Shown here: positions 51,000 to 62,111 of the stretch, one piece after another
Layout: every line of letters starts with the position of its first letter
Position numbering within the stretch: position 1 is the stretch's first letter
From: Bimastos eiseni
Lineage: Eukaryota > Annelida > Clitellata > Crassiclitellata > Lumbricidae
Direction of reading: 5' to 3'
DNA length: 64,000 bases
NCBI GenBank assembly: GCA_959347315.1
Contig: OY365810.1
Span: 31,643,476 to 31,707,475, forward strand
Translations under genes and position numbers: made by a program
The notes under the pieces: model-generated
What the model saw: only the letters and a program-made list of their open reading frames with translations
What the model was told of the DNA's origin: nothing
Database searches by the model: none

Positions 51000-52255
51000 T
51001 TGAACAGTTGCTATGGCTAAGTTAACTGACCAAAGGTAGGCCTACGGGCTATTGTGGAGAACATCATGTACGAGCCTCTTCCGGACGCAAACAAGTGTAT
51101 CCTATCCGTCCTATCCGATAACATGGCTATAGGATCGCAAATCGAAGGCAATACTTTTATCCTCCTGATATTATAAGAAGAGAAAGCCGACTCGCCCTTT
51201 TGACTACATGTAGTCCTACGCAAAGAGTTTAAACAATCAGCATTAAACAGTATTAAACAATAGGGCTGACGTGCCCGTTAATCATAGACTGGAGATCTTG
51301 AAAGATGCGTTGGAATTATTGAGAGCAATGGAAACAGAGGCCCATCTCAACGAAGAGCTTATCAGACTGCATGGTGCTAAGTAAGCTTTCTCGCTGCTCT
51401 TACGGACGAGTTGGACAAGCTCACGCTGACAATTGGCAATGGATATGCTTATGATGATTGCCCGATCTCTGACTGCAGGGCTGGAAAAACCTAGGTTTTT
51501 TCAAGCAAGTTTGCAGGTTTTTAAGATTGTTTGGATTTCTAAAAACCTAAAGAGCCAAGGTTTTAATTGCATGAAGAACATCACACGCATGTACATCCCA
51601 TCTTCAGTTTACACGTACGCACGTAGGCATATACATGTATATATGTATCTACGTATGTACGCAGGTAGGTAAGTAGGTATACGTAGGTTATATGTGTATG
51701 TATGTACGTAGGCCTAAATACGTATGCTATGTACAAATGCATGCCTGAATGTATGTATGTTTGCATGTGCGAATGTATGTATGTAGTACTACGTACGTAC
51801 GCACGCTTGTATGCTTTATGTTTGCGTGTGTGTGTATATATATATATACATATATATATAGAGTAGACACTAACTAAGGTGTCCTTTAGGTGTCTTATAA
51901 AAGCACGGTCTATTTAGTATTACAATTCACATTATACACCAGCCTCAACGATGTTAAGTAATTGAGAGCCAAAAAGTCATCGAATTCAATAAGTGAGTAA
52001 TGTCCAGATGACTACAACCACTGGAGAGTCTCCCCCGCAGACACGTAGAGCCTATGCAACAGATTGTCATTCAGAAATAATAACACCATGTTCGGTGATG
52101 AGGAACTACGACAGGCGACGGGAATCGTAACAATAGCAGGCGGTTGGAAAATAGATCGCGCTGGAACGAGTTGGCGAGCGATGCGCGGTCGACCACGCGA
52201 GCTTTTTTGTGTACGGCATATTTTGTGTATTGCATTGGTATATGCTAGTTATCAG
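51000..52255. other. intergenic, simple repeats, no gene
   Basis: GTATGTACGTAGG-type repeats at about 51590-51850 include a TATATA tract. No exon was recognised. Confidence 0.5.
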
Positions 52256-52261
52256 TCTATA

Positions 52262-52577
52262 CAGGGGTGTCTATGTCTCCCCTAAATCACTGGAGCAACT
52301 TGATCCCCCTAAGTCATTGGAGCAAACCCCCTCCCAATTTTGACATATAGATGGACTAATATTAATTAAAAGACGAATAATAGATTGAATTAAGTTAATG
52401 GTGCTCACCTTGACACTGTATAGAATAGAACAGAATGACTCAATTACAAATAATAAAAGATTTTTAATGGTATAATACTTATAAACAATTAATTCCCCCT
52501 AATTTCGCAAAGAGATCATTCCCCTTACTTTCGGATGGAGCATTTGATCTAAGGTCTCTATGGTGTAGACGCCTCTG
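52262..52577. mobile_element. hAT-like MITE with perfect 8-bp target duplication (316 bp)
   Basis: Ends CAGGGGTGTCTATGTC and, inward from the right, CAGAGGCGTCTACACC. Identical flanks AGTCTATA lie at 52254-52261 and 52578-52585. The interior has ATTCCCCCTAA-type repeats and no transposase. Confidence 0.92.
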
Positions 52578-52589
52578 AGTCTATATGCG

Positions 52590-53132
52590 CATACCATGTT
52601 CATTATACAGATGCTATACATATATATAGGCTTACATGGCTAATTACGGTAATTATCTAGAAGAAAAATCGTAATTCAGTTCAGTTATCCGTCCCAAATA
52701 ACATGTATAATGACTTTTACCATGCTACTTGGCAATTATGATGGGCCAGAACAACGTAGTCTGGCCAATCACATTGCACGAAATTGGAGTGATCAGGTCA
52801 GCATTTATTAGGTCATGGAATGCATTCGGCAGGAGCATTCACCAGCGCTGCCGTAAATAAGAAAATTTATGTAATGTAAATACAGTGAATTTGGTAAATA
52901 AAATGATGGCTATACCAAAGGATTCGATTGGTAACCACTTTCCGGATTCCTTCCCAGCACAATTGCCAGATTTTTGGCCCATCGCGAACTGTTAGACACA
53001 CATAATATGTTTCCCTAATGAGTCTAGACTGGGAGGTCAATGACTTGGTCATTACCCCTCCCCCATTGGGCCTAATCACATTCAGCGCTGTTTTATGTAC
53101 ACTGTGCAATGTATGCAGGAGCGCATGCGCAA
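52590..53132 (-). other. probable 3' UTR of the CUB-sushi membrane protein gene
   Basis: Sequence below the stop codon at 53133. A minus-strand AATAAA at 52809-52804 lies about 325 nt downstream. No coding exon was seen. Confidence 0.4.
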
Positions 53133-53607
53133 TCAGAAGTAGGTGTTTGGTTTGTCATTGCCAGCAATTCCTGGACAATGGCTGCTGCAGTCAATCGCAG
53201 TGAATTCCGTCATTTCCGCCGGAAGCGGAGTGACCGGCATCTCGTAGAAGTGCTCCTTGAGTCTGACCGAGCTCTTCTGAAGCTCTTGATGCTGCTGCTG
53301 CTGCTGCTGCTGTTGACACTGCTGCTGTGGCGGAGCGATCGGCCGACCCTTGAGCACAACGTGCGTCACCGTCGACTTCCGCCGCGGACAATCCGCCGAA
53401 AAGTAGTCCGACGAATAGCCGGAAGAGAGCGCTGTAGACGCCGGATGTGGACCTGTGGCTGCCTTCGTGGCGTAGTCACGGTCCGTTGGCGGCGATACGG
53501 ATGAATTATCGCAGCTGTAGACGTCTTCGTGGTAGACTAGTTCGCTCTGTGTCTTCCAATAGACGGGTGAATTCAACTGATTCGTTGTAGAATTCGCTTG
53601 ACTGTTC
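53133..53607 (-). CDS. CUB-sushi membrane protein, last exon (cytoplasmic tail)
   Basis: A 475-bp terminal exon after a strong acceptor (TTTTCTTCTAG at 53608). It enters in phase 2, exactly matching the donor at 54470 (CGAAG|GTAGGC), and ends at TGA 53133. It encodes the last 157 residues, starting NSQANSTTNQLNSPVYW. The tail is Ser/Thr-rich with several tyrosines (PVYW, LVYHEDVY, GYSSDYFS) that could be phosphorylation or adaptor sites. It carries a polyglutamine run (QQQCQQQQQQQQ) from a CAG repeat at about 53285-53330, and ends NDKPNTYF. No catalytic domain is visible. The longer open frame past 53607 reads through a pyrimidine-rich intron. Confidence 0.75.
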
Positions 53608-54469
53608 CTAGAAGAAAACGATAGAGAAGATGACATAGTGGAGGAAATGGAAGAGAAGAGATAATCAGCATCGGATACAGAAAGATTATGTTCATGGTTT
53701 TTACGAAGAATTATATGGAGAGTACGAAGAATTATATGGAGAGTAATTATATGAAGAGCAGTGAAGCACAGAGTAGAGAGGGAAGCTGAGAAAAGGAAAG
53801 GAAGAAGAAGAAGAAGACGAAGAAGAAGAAGAAAAAGAAGAAGAAGAAGTAGAGGAGACAGGAACAGGAAGAGGAAGAGGAAGAGGAAGAGGAGGAGGAG
53901 GAGGAGGAAGAGGAAGAGGAAGAGAAAGAAGAAGAGGAAGAGGAAGAAGAAGAAGAAGAGGGAGGGAGGGAGGAAAAAGGAGGTGGAATAGGCAATGAGA
54001 GGCAATTGCTTAAAGCGCTCGCTTTGTGAGGCGGAGTGTGCCTACGACTTCGAGCCTCTTTTGATAAGGCTGTTGTGCAGGGACCTTGAACAAGTCTCAC
54101 TAGGAATTCATCAGCTCCACCAACTTTCGCGTGGTCATTAGATAGTGGCGAATAGTTAGTGCAATTATACATGTAGTAATAATGAGAGGCGGAGGAGGAA
54201 GAGGAGGAGAGGGAGAAGAATGTGAGAGAAGGAAAAAGGCAGAAAAAGGAGCAGAAGAAAGGAATAGGGAATTGGAGAAAAAGAGAACGGGTGGGAGGAG
54301 GATAGACGAGAATGAGGAAGAAGAGGGAAAAGAAGAAGAGGAAGAATAAGAAGAAAAAAGAAAAATTAAGAGGAAAAGAGGAGGAAGAGGAAGAAGAAGT
54401 GGAAGAAAGGCAAGAAAAAGGATGAAGAGGGAGAAGTATTCGGTTTGATGAGCGAACGGTTAGGCCTAC
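53608..54469. repeat. intron of the CUB-sushi gene, polypurine/polypyrimidine tract
   Basis: About 53770-53990 and 54180-54440 are nearly pure purine on the plus strand (GGAAGA, GAAGAA), giving false Ser/Phe/Leu or Arg/Lys open frames. A degenerate SINE separates the two blocks. Long mirror-like purine tracts can form triplex (H-DNA) structures. Confidence 0.85.
53993..54105 (+). mobile_element. degenerate tRNA-derived SINE, copy 4
   Basis: GGCAATTGCTTAAAGCGC resembles the A-box region, ACTTCGAGCCTC the B box, and GCAGGGACCTTGAACAAGTC the shared body. It is more diverged than copies 1-3. Confidence 0.55.
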
Positions 54470-54557
54470 CTTCGAATGAAGCACGTGACGACAATCAAGA
54501 GAGTGAATCCGATGGCAACACCAATGACGATTCCAAGGCCAACGATGACAAGCACAC
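54470..54557 (-). CDS. CUB-sushi membrane protein, transmembrane exon
   Basis: An 88-bp exon, acceptor AAGCAG at 54558 and donor CGAAG|GTAGGC. It enters in phase 1 and leaves in phase 2. The translation starts VLVIVGLGIVIGVAIG and continues FTLLIVVTCFIRR: one hydrophobic helix of about 24 residues followed by basic residues, the usual stop-transfer for a type I membrane protein. The phase-1 start matches the donor of the sushi exon (61612). Confidence 0.8.
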
Positions 54558-55560
54558 CTGCTTATTAGCAACAATATGACATCATCATCATCGTCGTTGT
54601 CATTGTCATCTTCAGCTTCTTAATAGTCATTCTCCTTCTTTTCAACCTCTTCCATGTCCTTCTCATCACCACGTCCAGAAGCGGAAGAATAAGTAGAAAA
54701 CACGAAGAAGATGATGATGATGAAGAAGATGATGAAGAAGAAGCTGATGATGAAGATTAAGAAGAAGAAGAAGAAGACCAAGAACAAGATGGCTCGAGAT
54801 TCATAGTTGTCGTCTCAATGTGGACCTATCCTCTTCATGCATCATCATCGTCTTCGTAATCATATCGTTGTCGATCTACTTGTCCATATCTTGTTCACAA
54901 TAGCGTGCAAAACGTACGAAGAGGAGGAATGCGATTCCAACACGATTACCAATACAACATCAAACCGAAAATGTGATTACTGAAATAACAGTTTGCACCG
55001 AAACTTAAGAGCACCTACTCTAGAGATTGCCTGCAGAATGCGCACAGCCAGAATCCAGTTAATCCAGTTTCACCGAGAAAGAAATTTGAGGCCATTATTT
55101 CGTAATTAGACAAATACAGTCGGTCCATAAAAACCACGAATTTGATCACAGTAGACCTAGGAGCGAAGCAACACGCATGAATATCGCATCAGATCGCATC
55201 AGTTTTTCATGAGATCCTATTGGACCACTGAGTCTATTGCGCCGTTTGGAGCAGATGCTTCGAGGATTCTTTCTTATTGGTAGAAGGGGACAATGGAACT
55301 CAGGTCGATTGTTATTATGCGCAGTTATAGGCTAACACTCTTCTTCTGCCTATTCTTCTCCCCCTCACTCTGACCCTATCCTTATGCGTGCCTGTCCTTA
55401 TGTACGCTCCATCTAATCCCTCTCCCTCTGTCCCTACCCTTGTGCCTATATGTGTGTATGCTTCTGTCTCTCTTCCATTCCCTCTCACTCTCACTTTATA
55501 TCTCTCTCTTTGGACCTTTTCTTATGCCTGTCCTTATGTATACACAAGTCCCTGTCTCTA
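54558..55560. other. intron of the CUB-sushi gene
   Basis: GAAGAAGATGATG repeats at about 54700-54780, then unique sequence. No exon was recognised. Confidence 0.5.
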
Positions 55561-55569
55561 TCTTTTTCC

Positions 55570-57050
55570 TTCTCTGACTGTCTGTCTGTCTATCTGTCTC
55601 TCCGGCTGTCTATGTCTGTCTGTCTGTCTATGTCTGTCTGTTTGTCTATATGTCTGTCTATCTGTCTGTATATGTCTGTCTGTCTGTATATGTCTGTCTG
55701 TCTGTCTATGTCTGTCTGTCTGTCTATGTCTGTCTGTTTGTCTATATGTCTGTCTATCTGTCTGTATATGTCTGTCTGTCTGTCTATGTCTGTCTGTCTG
55801 TCTATGTCTGTCTGTCTGTCTATGTCTGTCTGTCTGTCTATGTCTGTCTGTTTGTCTATATGTCTGTCTATCTGTCTGTCTGTCTGTCTATGTCTGTCTG
55901 TCTGTCTATGTCTGTCTGTCTGTCTATGTCTGTCTGTCTATGTCTGTCTGTCTGTCTATGTCTGTCTGTCTGTCTATGTCTGTCTGTCTGTCTATGTCTG
56001 TCTGTCTGTCTATGTCTGTCTGTCTGTCTATGTCTGTCTGTCTGTCTCTGTCTGTCTGTTTGTCTATATGTCTGTCTGTCTGTCTATGTCTGTCTGTTTG
56101 TCTATATGTCTGTCTATCTGTCTGTATATGTCTGTCTGTCTATGTCTGTCTGTCTGTCTATGTCTGTCTGTCTGTCTATGTCTGTCTGTCTGTCTATGTC
56201 TGTCTGTCTGTCTATGTCTGTCTGTCTGTCTATGGCTGTCTGTCTGTCTATGTCTGTCTGTCTGTCTATGTCTGTCTGTCTGTCTATGGCTGTCTGTCTG
56301 TCTGTCTCTGTCTGTCTGTTTGTCTATATGTCTGTCTGTCTGTATATGTCTGTCTATCTGTCTGTATATGTCTGTCTGTCTGTCTATGTCTGTCTGTCTG
56401 TCTCTGTCTGTCTGTTTGTCTATATGTCTGTCTATCTGTCTGTATATGTCTGTCTGTCTGTATATGTCTGTCTGTCTGTCTATGTCTGTCTGTCTGTCTA
56501 TGTCTGTCTGTCTGTCTATGGCTGTCTGTCTGTCTATGTCTGTCTGTCTGTCTCTGTCTGTCTGTTTGTCTATATGTCTGTCTGTCTGTATATGTCTGTC
56601 TGTCTGTCTGTCTATGTCTGTCTGTCTGTCTATGTCTGTCTGTCTGTCTATGTCTGTCTGTCTGTCTCTGTCTGTCTCTCTGTCTATGTCTGTCTGTCTG
56701 TCTATGTCTGTCTGTCTGTCTATGTCTGTCTGTCTGTCTCTGTCTGTCTGTCTGTCTATGTCTGTCTGTCTGTCTATGTCTGTCTGTCTGTCTATGTCTG
56801 TCTGTCTGTCTATGTCTGTCTGTCTGTCTATGTCTGTCTGTCTGTCTATGTCTGTCTGTCTGCCTATGTCTGTCTGTCTATGTCTGTCTGTCTGTCTATG
56901 TCTGTCTGTCTGTCTCTGTCTGTCTGTCTGTCTATGTCTGTCTGTCTGTCTCTGTCTGTCTGTCTCTGTCTGTCTGTTTGTCTATATGTCTGTCTATCTG
57001 TCTGTATATGTCTGTCTGTCCTTGTCTCTGTCTGTCTGTCTGCCTGTCTC
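55570..57050. repeat. 1.5-kb TCTG satellite with 18-bp higher-order unit
   Basis: CTGT repeats are organised in an 18-bp unit, TATGTCTGTCTGTCTGTC, with variants (TATATGTC, CTCTGTC, TATGGC). Because 18 is divisible by 3 and the unit has no stop, all three plus frames stay open for 471-566 residues. These are not genes. It lies in an intron of the CUB-sushi gene. Confidence 0.97.
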
Positions 57051-57359
57051 ATTGGGTTCATTTAGTAAGCACAGGGTCTGATTTGTGAATAAATAAGCAG
57101 AGGGGTCGGAAATCTGAAAATTTTCCAAATTACAGTTAATTTCTTTTATTCGCCATTGCATTGTAAACCACTCGCAGAGGATAGTCCTAATATATTTGTC
57201 ATAGTCTCCAAATTGACCAGATTCATTCACCCACACCACCCCACCCGTGCAAACGCACGCGCGCAAAAACAACGATAATAGCTATAGTACTTCCAACTTT
57301 CGTCTGTTTAAAAATGAAGTTAATAAACTCCCAACACTAAATACACTTTCTGATTACAT

Positions 57360-57650
57360 GCAGGATTCTTTGCACTGGCTTCTCATCTCGTAACGCATCG
57401 GCGATAGATTAACTGCGCTGGTATGATGGTGCCTTCATAGCTCTGCAAGAACTTCGAAGGCACCGTCAGCAGGGCAGCAAAGAGCTTTGCTGCCCTGTTC
57501 TGATCTGGTTAGTCATTGAGCTATTTCTTCTTTCTCTGGTGGTGAGCTTCCGGTGCCCCGAGCAAGCACCTCGAAAAAAAGCGACACCGCACCTTCTCAG
57601 TTGTTGGCCTTCCACCTGGAACACACTCCTCTTATACCCCAGTCACACTA
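57360..57650 (+). mobile_element. LINE C-terminal RT relic
   Basis: QDSLHWLLIS then RIGDRLTAL (family LHWLPV..RI.FKL), and further on RHRTFSVVG followed by a degraded LWN-type block. These are hallmarks of the RT C-terminus; frameshifts and a stop are present. Confidence 0.65.
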
Positions 57651-58800
57651 GGCCCCGATCTCACAACGCTCCCAACACGATTGTAGAGCATGCCATCATG
57701 GTGAAAACGTGTAGAACGCAGTAGAACCGCAGTAGAACCGCTGTTCGATCTTCTATGAACGTATTGCAATCGCAATCCAGCGTGGCGCCGTCATCATGAG
57801 AGTGGAGCGCGTGGTAAAATTTTGAACGTGTTCAAAAAAACGTGGTGCGAGCGTGACGGAAAGAAGCGAAGTGCGAGCGTATTTGAGCGTAATAGAAACG
57901 GGGCGAGCGTAGTACCGACGTATGTCGAACGTAGTACGAACTTAATGATCGTTCGTCTGTCTGTCTGTCTGTCTCTCTCTCCCTCTCTTATAGACCTTCC
58001 TTCGCATCTCAATTTTTGCCGGTCTTTTCTGTCTAGTTAGATTGCGAACGAAGTGTAAAGAACGAAGATAAATATAGGGACAAAGGGAGGACTGGACACT
58101 GTGCATCAGCCCTCAGAGAGAGGATTGGACACTCTGAATCAGCCCTTAGGATAAATCTCAGGCCTCATCCCTTCATTCTCGACAGCCAGGGAACCAGATG
58201 ACCCGCTTTATGTAGCACCAGACGATGATCGTTTAATCCTCTGACGTCTGTCGTATTGATGCGTCCCGGCGAAACCGAGACTTGGATTTGAAACCGGAAT
58301 CGGTAACCGAGCGCGCAATCTACGGAGCTCAGTCGACAGTAAAGCGGAGACCCAGTGCCTCGATCTTGTTCTCTGTTCCTTCTCGTTGAGCCTCAGCTGG
58401 AAATAGTAGACGCTTAAGCAAACAGAGACGGATGGACGGACGGGTTGAGTCGACGAAGGGATCGGAAAGACGACGCAATTACACGGCTCAGTCAACGGCG
58501 GCTGATAGTGCGCTATATAAATTGCAGATAGGTCGACGATGAATGCCAGAAGGAATATCGAGCGCTATGTGCATTGTGCTCGGTGATGCGGAGGAACAGA
58601 GATGCTATAACGATAGGCGCCACTGAGAGGTCAGTCTCCTCAGCAGCAGACAGCAGATGAGTACAAGATAGACCACGTTGTCGTTAAATAAACGAGATGA
58701 CAGTCAGCGGACGAGAGAATAAGGCACGGTTTGTGAGGGGCAAGAAAGGAAGTGGGTAAATTCCTTTCCACTGGGGTTAAAAGTTCAAATAACCGCTGAT
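57651..58800. other. intronic, unusual CG-rich GAGCGTA-type repeats
   Basis: 57,660-57,950 holds many short AACGT, GAGCG and GTAGTACGAAC motifs, after CAGTCACACTAGGCCCC, a start reminiscent of transposon ends. A (CTGT)n block lies at 57955-57985. No exon was recognised. Confidence 0.4.
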
Positions 58801-58809
58801 TGAATATAT

Positions 58810-58915
58810 TTGAATAATTCCACCATTGGTTGCACTCCGCCAATTCCAGTCCCAAGCCTGGACAAAGGAGGAGGGTGCCGCTAATTATCTTTGTTATCAC
58901 ACAGTGTTATTATAC
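58810..58915 (+). repeat. dispersed repeat X, copy 3
   Basis: CCAGTCCCAAGCCTGGACAA then AGGAGGAGGGTGCCGCTAAT, matching the other X copies. Confidence 0.75.
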
Positions 58916-59336
58916 TGCAGCCACTACCACCGAATATATTTTGCCTCTTTGAGTTAATTTTCCATCTGTTGTCGAACACAAATTGCAGTCTTCTAAAACC
59001 ACGACATAGGCTTCACGTACGCTTTGTTCAGGCATAATACAAGTACATGTGTGTGGCTTAGGACTCGGCGCCATTCAGCCGATTTGCTGTATAAATTTCG
59101 TCGCTGAAGGAAGCTATAGATTCGTTGCATGTATGCAAATGCATGCGTAACGGCGGATGTGGTCAGTTCTCTGGCTCACCGTGCTAATGTAAATCACACA
59201 GAGAGAAAATACGTCGCCGATTGCCTGACGTTTATTTGGTCACACCTATATGGTACCACATGCCACGACTTACGAGTCAAGCGTGTCAAGGATAATAAGC
59301 CAGGCATGTATAGAAGCGCGGCCTATAATTTATTTA

Positions 59337-59583
59337 TTTTATTTTATTTTATTTATTTATTCTGAAATTTGATATCGCCATTCCTCCAACATTTTTTGCT
59401 CAGTAGTGCACACGCCTCGACGACTCAATTGCAGCTGCACTGCAGAGCAATTGTGCGTGAAGCACTTCCTCAAGGTCCCTACACAGTGACTGACGCTCCG
59501 GACGAGGGTCGAACCCGCTCACTGAGCGCACACCGAGCGTCACAGGCCGACCGCTCTAACCAATCGGCCGCCGTGCCACACGG
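59337..59583 (-). mobile_element. tRNA-derived SINE, copy 3
   Basis: On the minus strand: A box GGCCGATTGGTTAGAGCGG, B box GGGTTCGACCC, body CACTGTGTAGGGACCTTGAG, and a tail of (AAATA)n at 59337-59365. Head, body and tail are all present, making this the most complete copy. Confidence 0.9.
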
Positions 59584-59599
59584 TGAGTCATAAGAAGTC

Positions 59600-59850
59600 A
59601 GGTGGCCGGTCGCCTCAAATGGTTACGTTCAGAGTGGTCACCAAGTCTCTCTTCCGCACTCGCACTGAATTTCTTGGAAGTCACGTGTCCTATCGTACCT
59701 ACGCAGTTGTAGCCTACCTGCTCTAAGCAGAAAACATACCTCTTCTAGTCTGCCTTTGACTCTTAGTGGTTGCCCGGATTCAATGTGCACTTCTGAACTT
59801 GATGTAAGGAGGGCATCATGTAATTACAGATCAAAAGTTGCATTGTATTG
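59600..59850 (+). mobile_element. LINE-related repeat fragment
   Basis: 59,725-59,850 (AAAACATACCTCTTCTAGTC, then GTGGTTGCCCGGATTCAATG) is closely similar to 38,750-38,850 inside the LINE relic there. Confidence 0.6.
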
Positions 59851-60750
59851 TATCAATCAGTCTGCATGCGTAGAAATTGCACTCACTATTCCTCCATCCT
59901 TCCTTCGACTGACTAGTCACCAGCAGCCGACGGTAATGACAAAAGTCGGATCTGAGCGCAGCTATAGCTCTAGGCAATGACATACCACCGTACATAGGCG
60001 AATGATTACGATTGCTAAGTTGTTACCTAATGAGGGCGACTTGTTCGCTCGATTCTGCGGGTCTTCTGCGTTGCCATTCTCTAGACGACAAAAACAATAT
60101 CCACCGTCAGTCATATATTCGAAAAGAAACTGTAATATCACTGCCATCCGTTTTCTAAACAGAATAGCCATTTCACATGATGCAGATGTAACATGTACAT
60201 GTAGCAGGCCTGTATGTAAGGTAAGTTTACTTTGGGTTAATTTAAATAACGCTTTAGATGGTATTTGCCTGATTCAAAATGTAACTGACACCGTCGTAGG
60301 TTGCACTTGCACCAGTTCACAGTATTGTATCTCGTTGCAATGTTTTGATGTACCTATCGTAGTGATTGACAATCATAACATTGTCCTTAAGGTAACAAAC
60401 TATGGTAGTTGGACTACATACTACGCAGAACAGTATTGCTTCTTCTGGGATCACTCTTTGAAAAACTTCTGATCAACGACGTGTCTCGTTGTATGTAATA
60501 ATATTGCGCTCGATAATGGATAAGGTCAAAAGTGTTCAGATTTTGTTAGGCTTAACTTTAACTGTACCAGTCCATTTAAATAATTTCATTATATAAAACA
60601 TAACGTCTCTTTCCATTATAAAAGTAGTTGACATGATTGTAATGAGTTCAAATGACCTATGTAAAATTATTATTTAGCTCCATTGTAGCAAAGCGCAATG
60701 TATCGTATGTGCTAAGGATCTTCCTTTCTCTGCTGCCATTGTCAAGTTAC
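59851..60750. other. intronic, one unexplained 156-residue open frame
   Basis: The plus frame 60002-60472 is the only long non-repetitive open frame in this intron. It has clustered cysteines (VTCTCSRPVC; VGCTCTSSQYC) but no recognised domain. It may be chance or part of a mobile element. Confidence 0.3.
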
Positions 60751-61018
60751 GGCTGTTATCCTGCCTCTGTAGGCCCATAGCATAGGCTGTTATCCTGCCT
60801 CTGTAGGCCCATAACATAGGCTGTTATCCTGCCTCTGTATGCCTATATCATAGGCTGTAATCCTGCCTCTGTAGGCCCATAGCATAGGTTGTTATCCTGC
60901 CTCTGTAGGCCCATAGCATAGGCTGTAATCCTGCCGCTGTAGGTTCATAGCATAGGCTGTAATCCTGCCTCTGTAGGCCCATAGCATAGGCTGTAATCCT
61001 GCCTCTGTAGGCCCATAG
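60751..61018. repeat. 34-bp minisatellite, 8 copies
   Basis: Unit GGCTGTTATCCTGCCTCTGT + AGGCCCATAGCATA. Starts at 60751, 60785, 60819, 60853, 60887, 60921, 60955 and 60989. Units differ by a few substitutions (TT/TA at position 7-8, GCC to TGC, CCC to TTC). In the CUB-sushi intron. Confidence 0.95.
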
Positions 61019-61394
61019 TTTGCCTATAGCATATATGCTGAAGCGACCAGTATGAAACGCACGAATAAGCATCGAATGAAATGCAGAATGGAGAGGCGTA
61101 TGAAGGGAATGAACATTGAAATAATTAAGCGGTCGGTTGAGTTGAAGAATCGGTGGCGATTAATCTAGGTCAAGTCGACGGTCATCTAGTTCGATGCATA
61201 GATGTATTGCAATATGGTTGAAGTGGATGTACAATGTCCAGTTTCGCAGGAGTCGACAGGAGTGCAAGTCGTTTAAACGATCTACAAGGGGAGACCCAGA
61301 AGACCGCATTCCTAGTGATGTCCTGCCACGGGTATACTGGTCATTATAGGCTTACTATGAAATATTGTGCATACGAGTATCAGCACAACTGTAC

Positions 61395-61500
61395 AGGACA
61401 CCATGTTTTTACACTCTAACAGTGCAAGTCTTAAACCTGGACAAAGGAGGAGGGCCACTCTAATGATCTTTGTCATCATATAGTGTCATTAAACTGCAAC
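61395..61500 (+). repeat. dispersed repeat X, copy 4
   Basis: CAGTGCAAGTCTTAAACCTG then GACAAAGGAGGAGGGCCACT, aligning with the other X copies. Confidence 0.7.
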
Positions 61501-61611
61501 TAAACAACTATATACATGTATAAATGTATGCATATATACTCATATATCGCTGTATATATATATATACATCTATCTGTGATTCTGTGTGCGTGTGTGTGCG
61601 TTTTGACAGAC

Positions 61612-61836
61612 CTTGGTTGTTGACGAGGGGTGAGTCGCATGACCCAACCTGACCGACCCACGATGACCCAGTGCATCGCAACCGATAGACTTGATCGGAA
61701 TGAAGACATCGAATGACCAGCTCACCCTCTCCTCCTCCTACTCGTCCTCCTCCTCCTCGCCCTCCATCTTCGTCTCCTCCCGTCTCTCTGTCGGCGCGAG
61801 AATTCGTTGGAGGCTGAATCGTGGGACATCCGAAAG
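61612..61836 (-). CDS. CUB-sushi membrane protein, sushi-like exon
   Basis: 225 bp, phase 1 on both sides. The acceptor GCTGCTGTAG (61837-61838) and donor CCAAG|GTCTGTC join cleanly to the CUB and TM exons. It encodes FGCPTIQPPTN, a Gly/Glu/Arg linker from a GGAGGA repeat, then LVIRCLHSDQVYRLRC and TGSSWVGQVGSC. Four cysteines, with CP at the start, RC in the middle and W.G....C at the end, fit a shortened sushi (CCP) domain. The linker makes the first Cys-Cys interval unusual. The open frame upstream of the acceptor is intron. Confidence 0.75.
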
Positions 61837-61899
61837 CTACAGCAGCGAAAAGCAACCACCGTTCAATAAAACGATTTAAAGAAGAAGGAGAACGAGAAG

Positions 61900-61970
61900 G
61901 AGTACGAGGAGAAGGAGGAGGAGGAGAAAGATAAGGAGGAGGAGGAGGAGGAAGAGGAGGAAAAAAGATG
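61900..61970. repeat. GGA/GAA purine repeat
   Basis: AGAAGGAG and GGAGGAGG arrays in the intron between the CUB and sushi exons. Confidence 0.8.
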
Positions 61971-62111
61971 TTTACAAAGCACGCCAACAGGTGCTCCAAG
62001 AAAATTTCTAGGCTAGGTAACGCAAGAAAAGACAATGCAAGATGAGCCATCAAAGCGGACAGATGACGAAGAAGTGGTAGTAGGATGAGGCAATGCATAT
62101 GTATGAGTAAG

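Noticed and set aside
53747..54574. 275-residue minus-strand frame
   Set aside because: Reads through pyrimidine-rich intron in the wrong frame; the true TM exon is in another frame with good splice sites.
55388..57088. Three overlapping plus-strand open frames of 471-566 residues
   Set aside because: Pure translation of the 18-bp CTGT satellite; the same hexapeptide pattern in all frames and no domain.
60751..61018. CRISPR-like array
   Set aside because: Units are directly contiguous 34-bp repeats with no unique spacers; a minisatellite in an animal intron.
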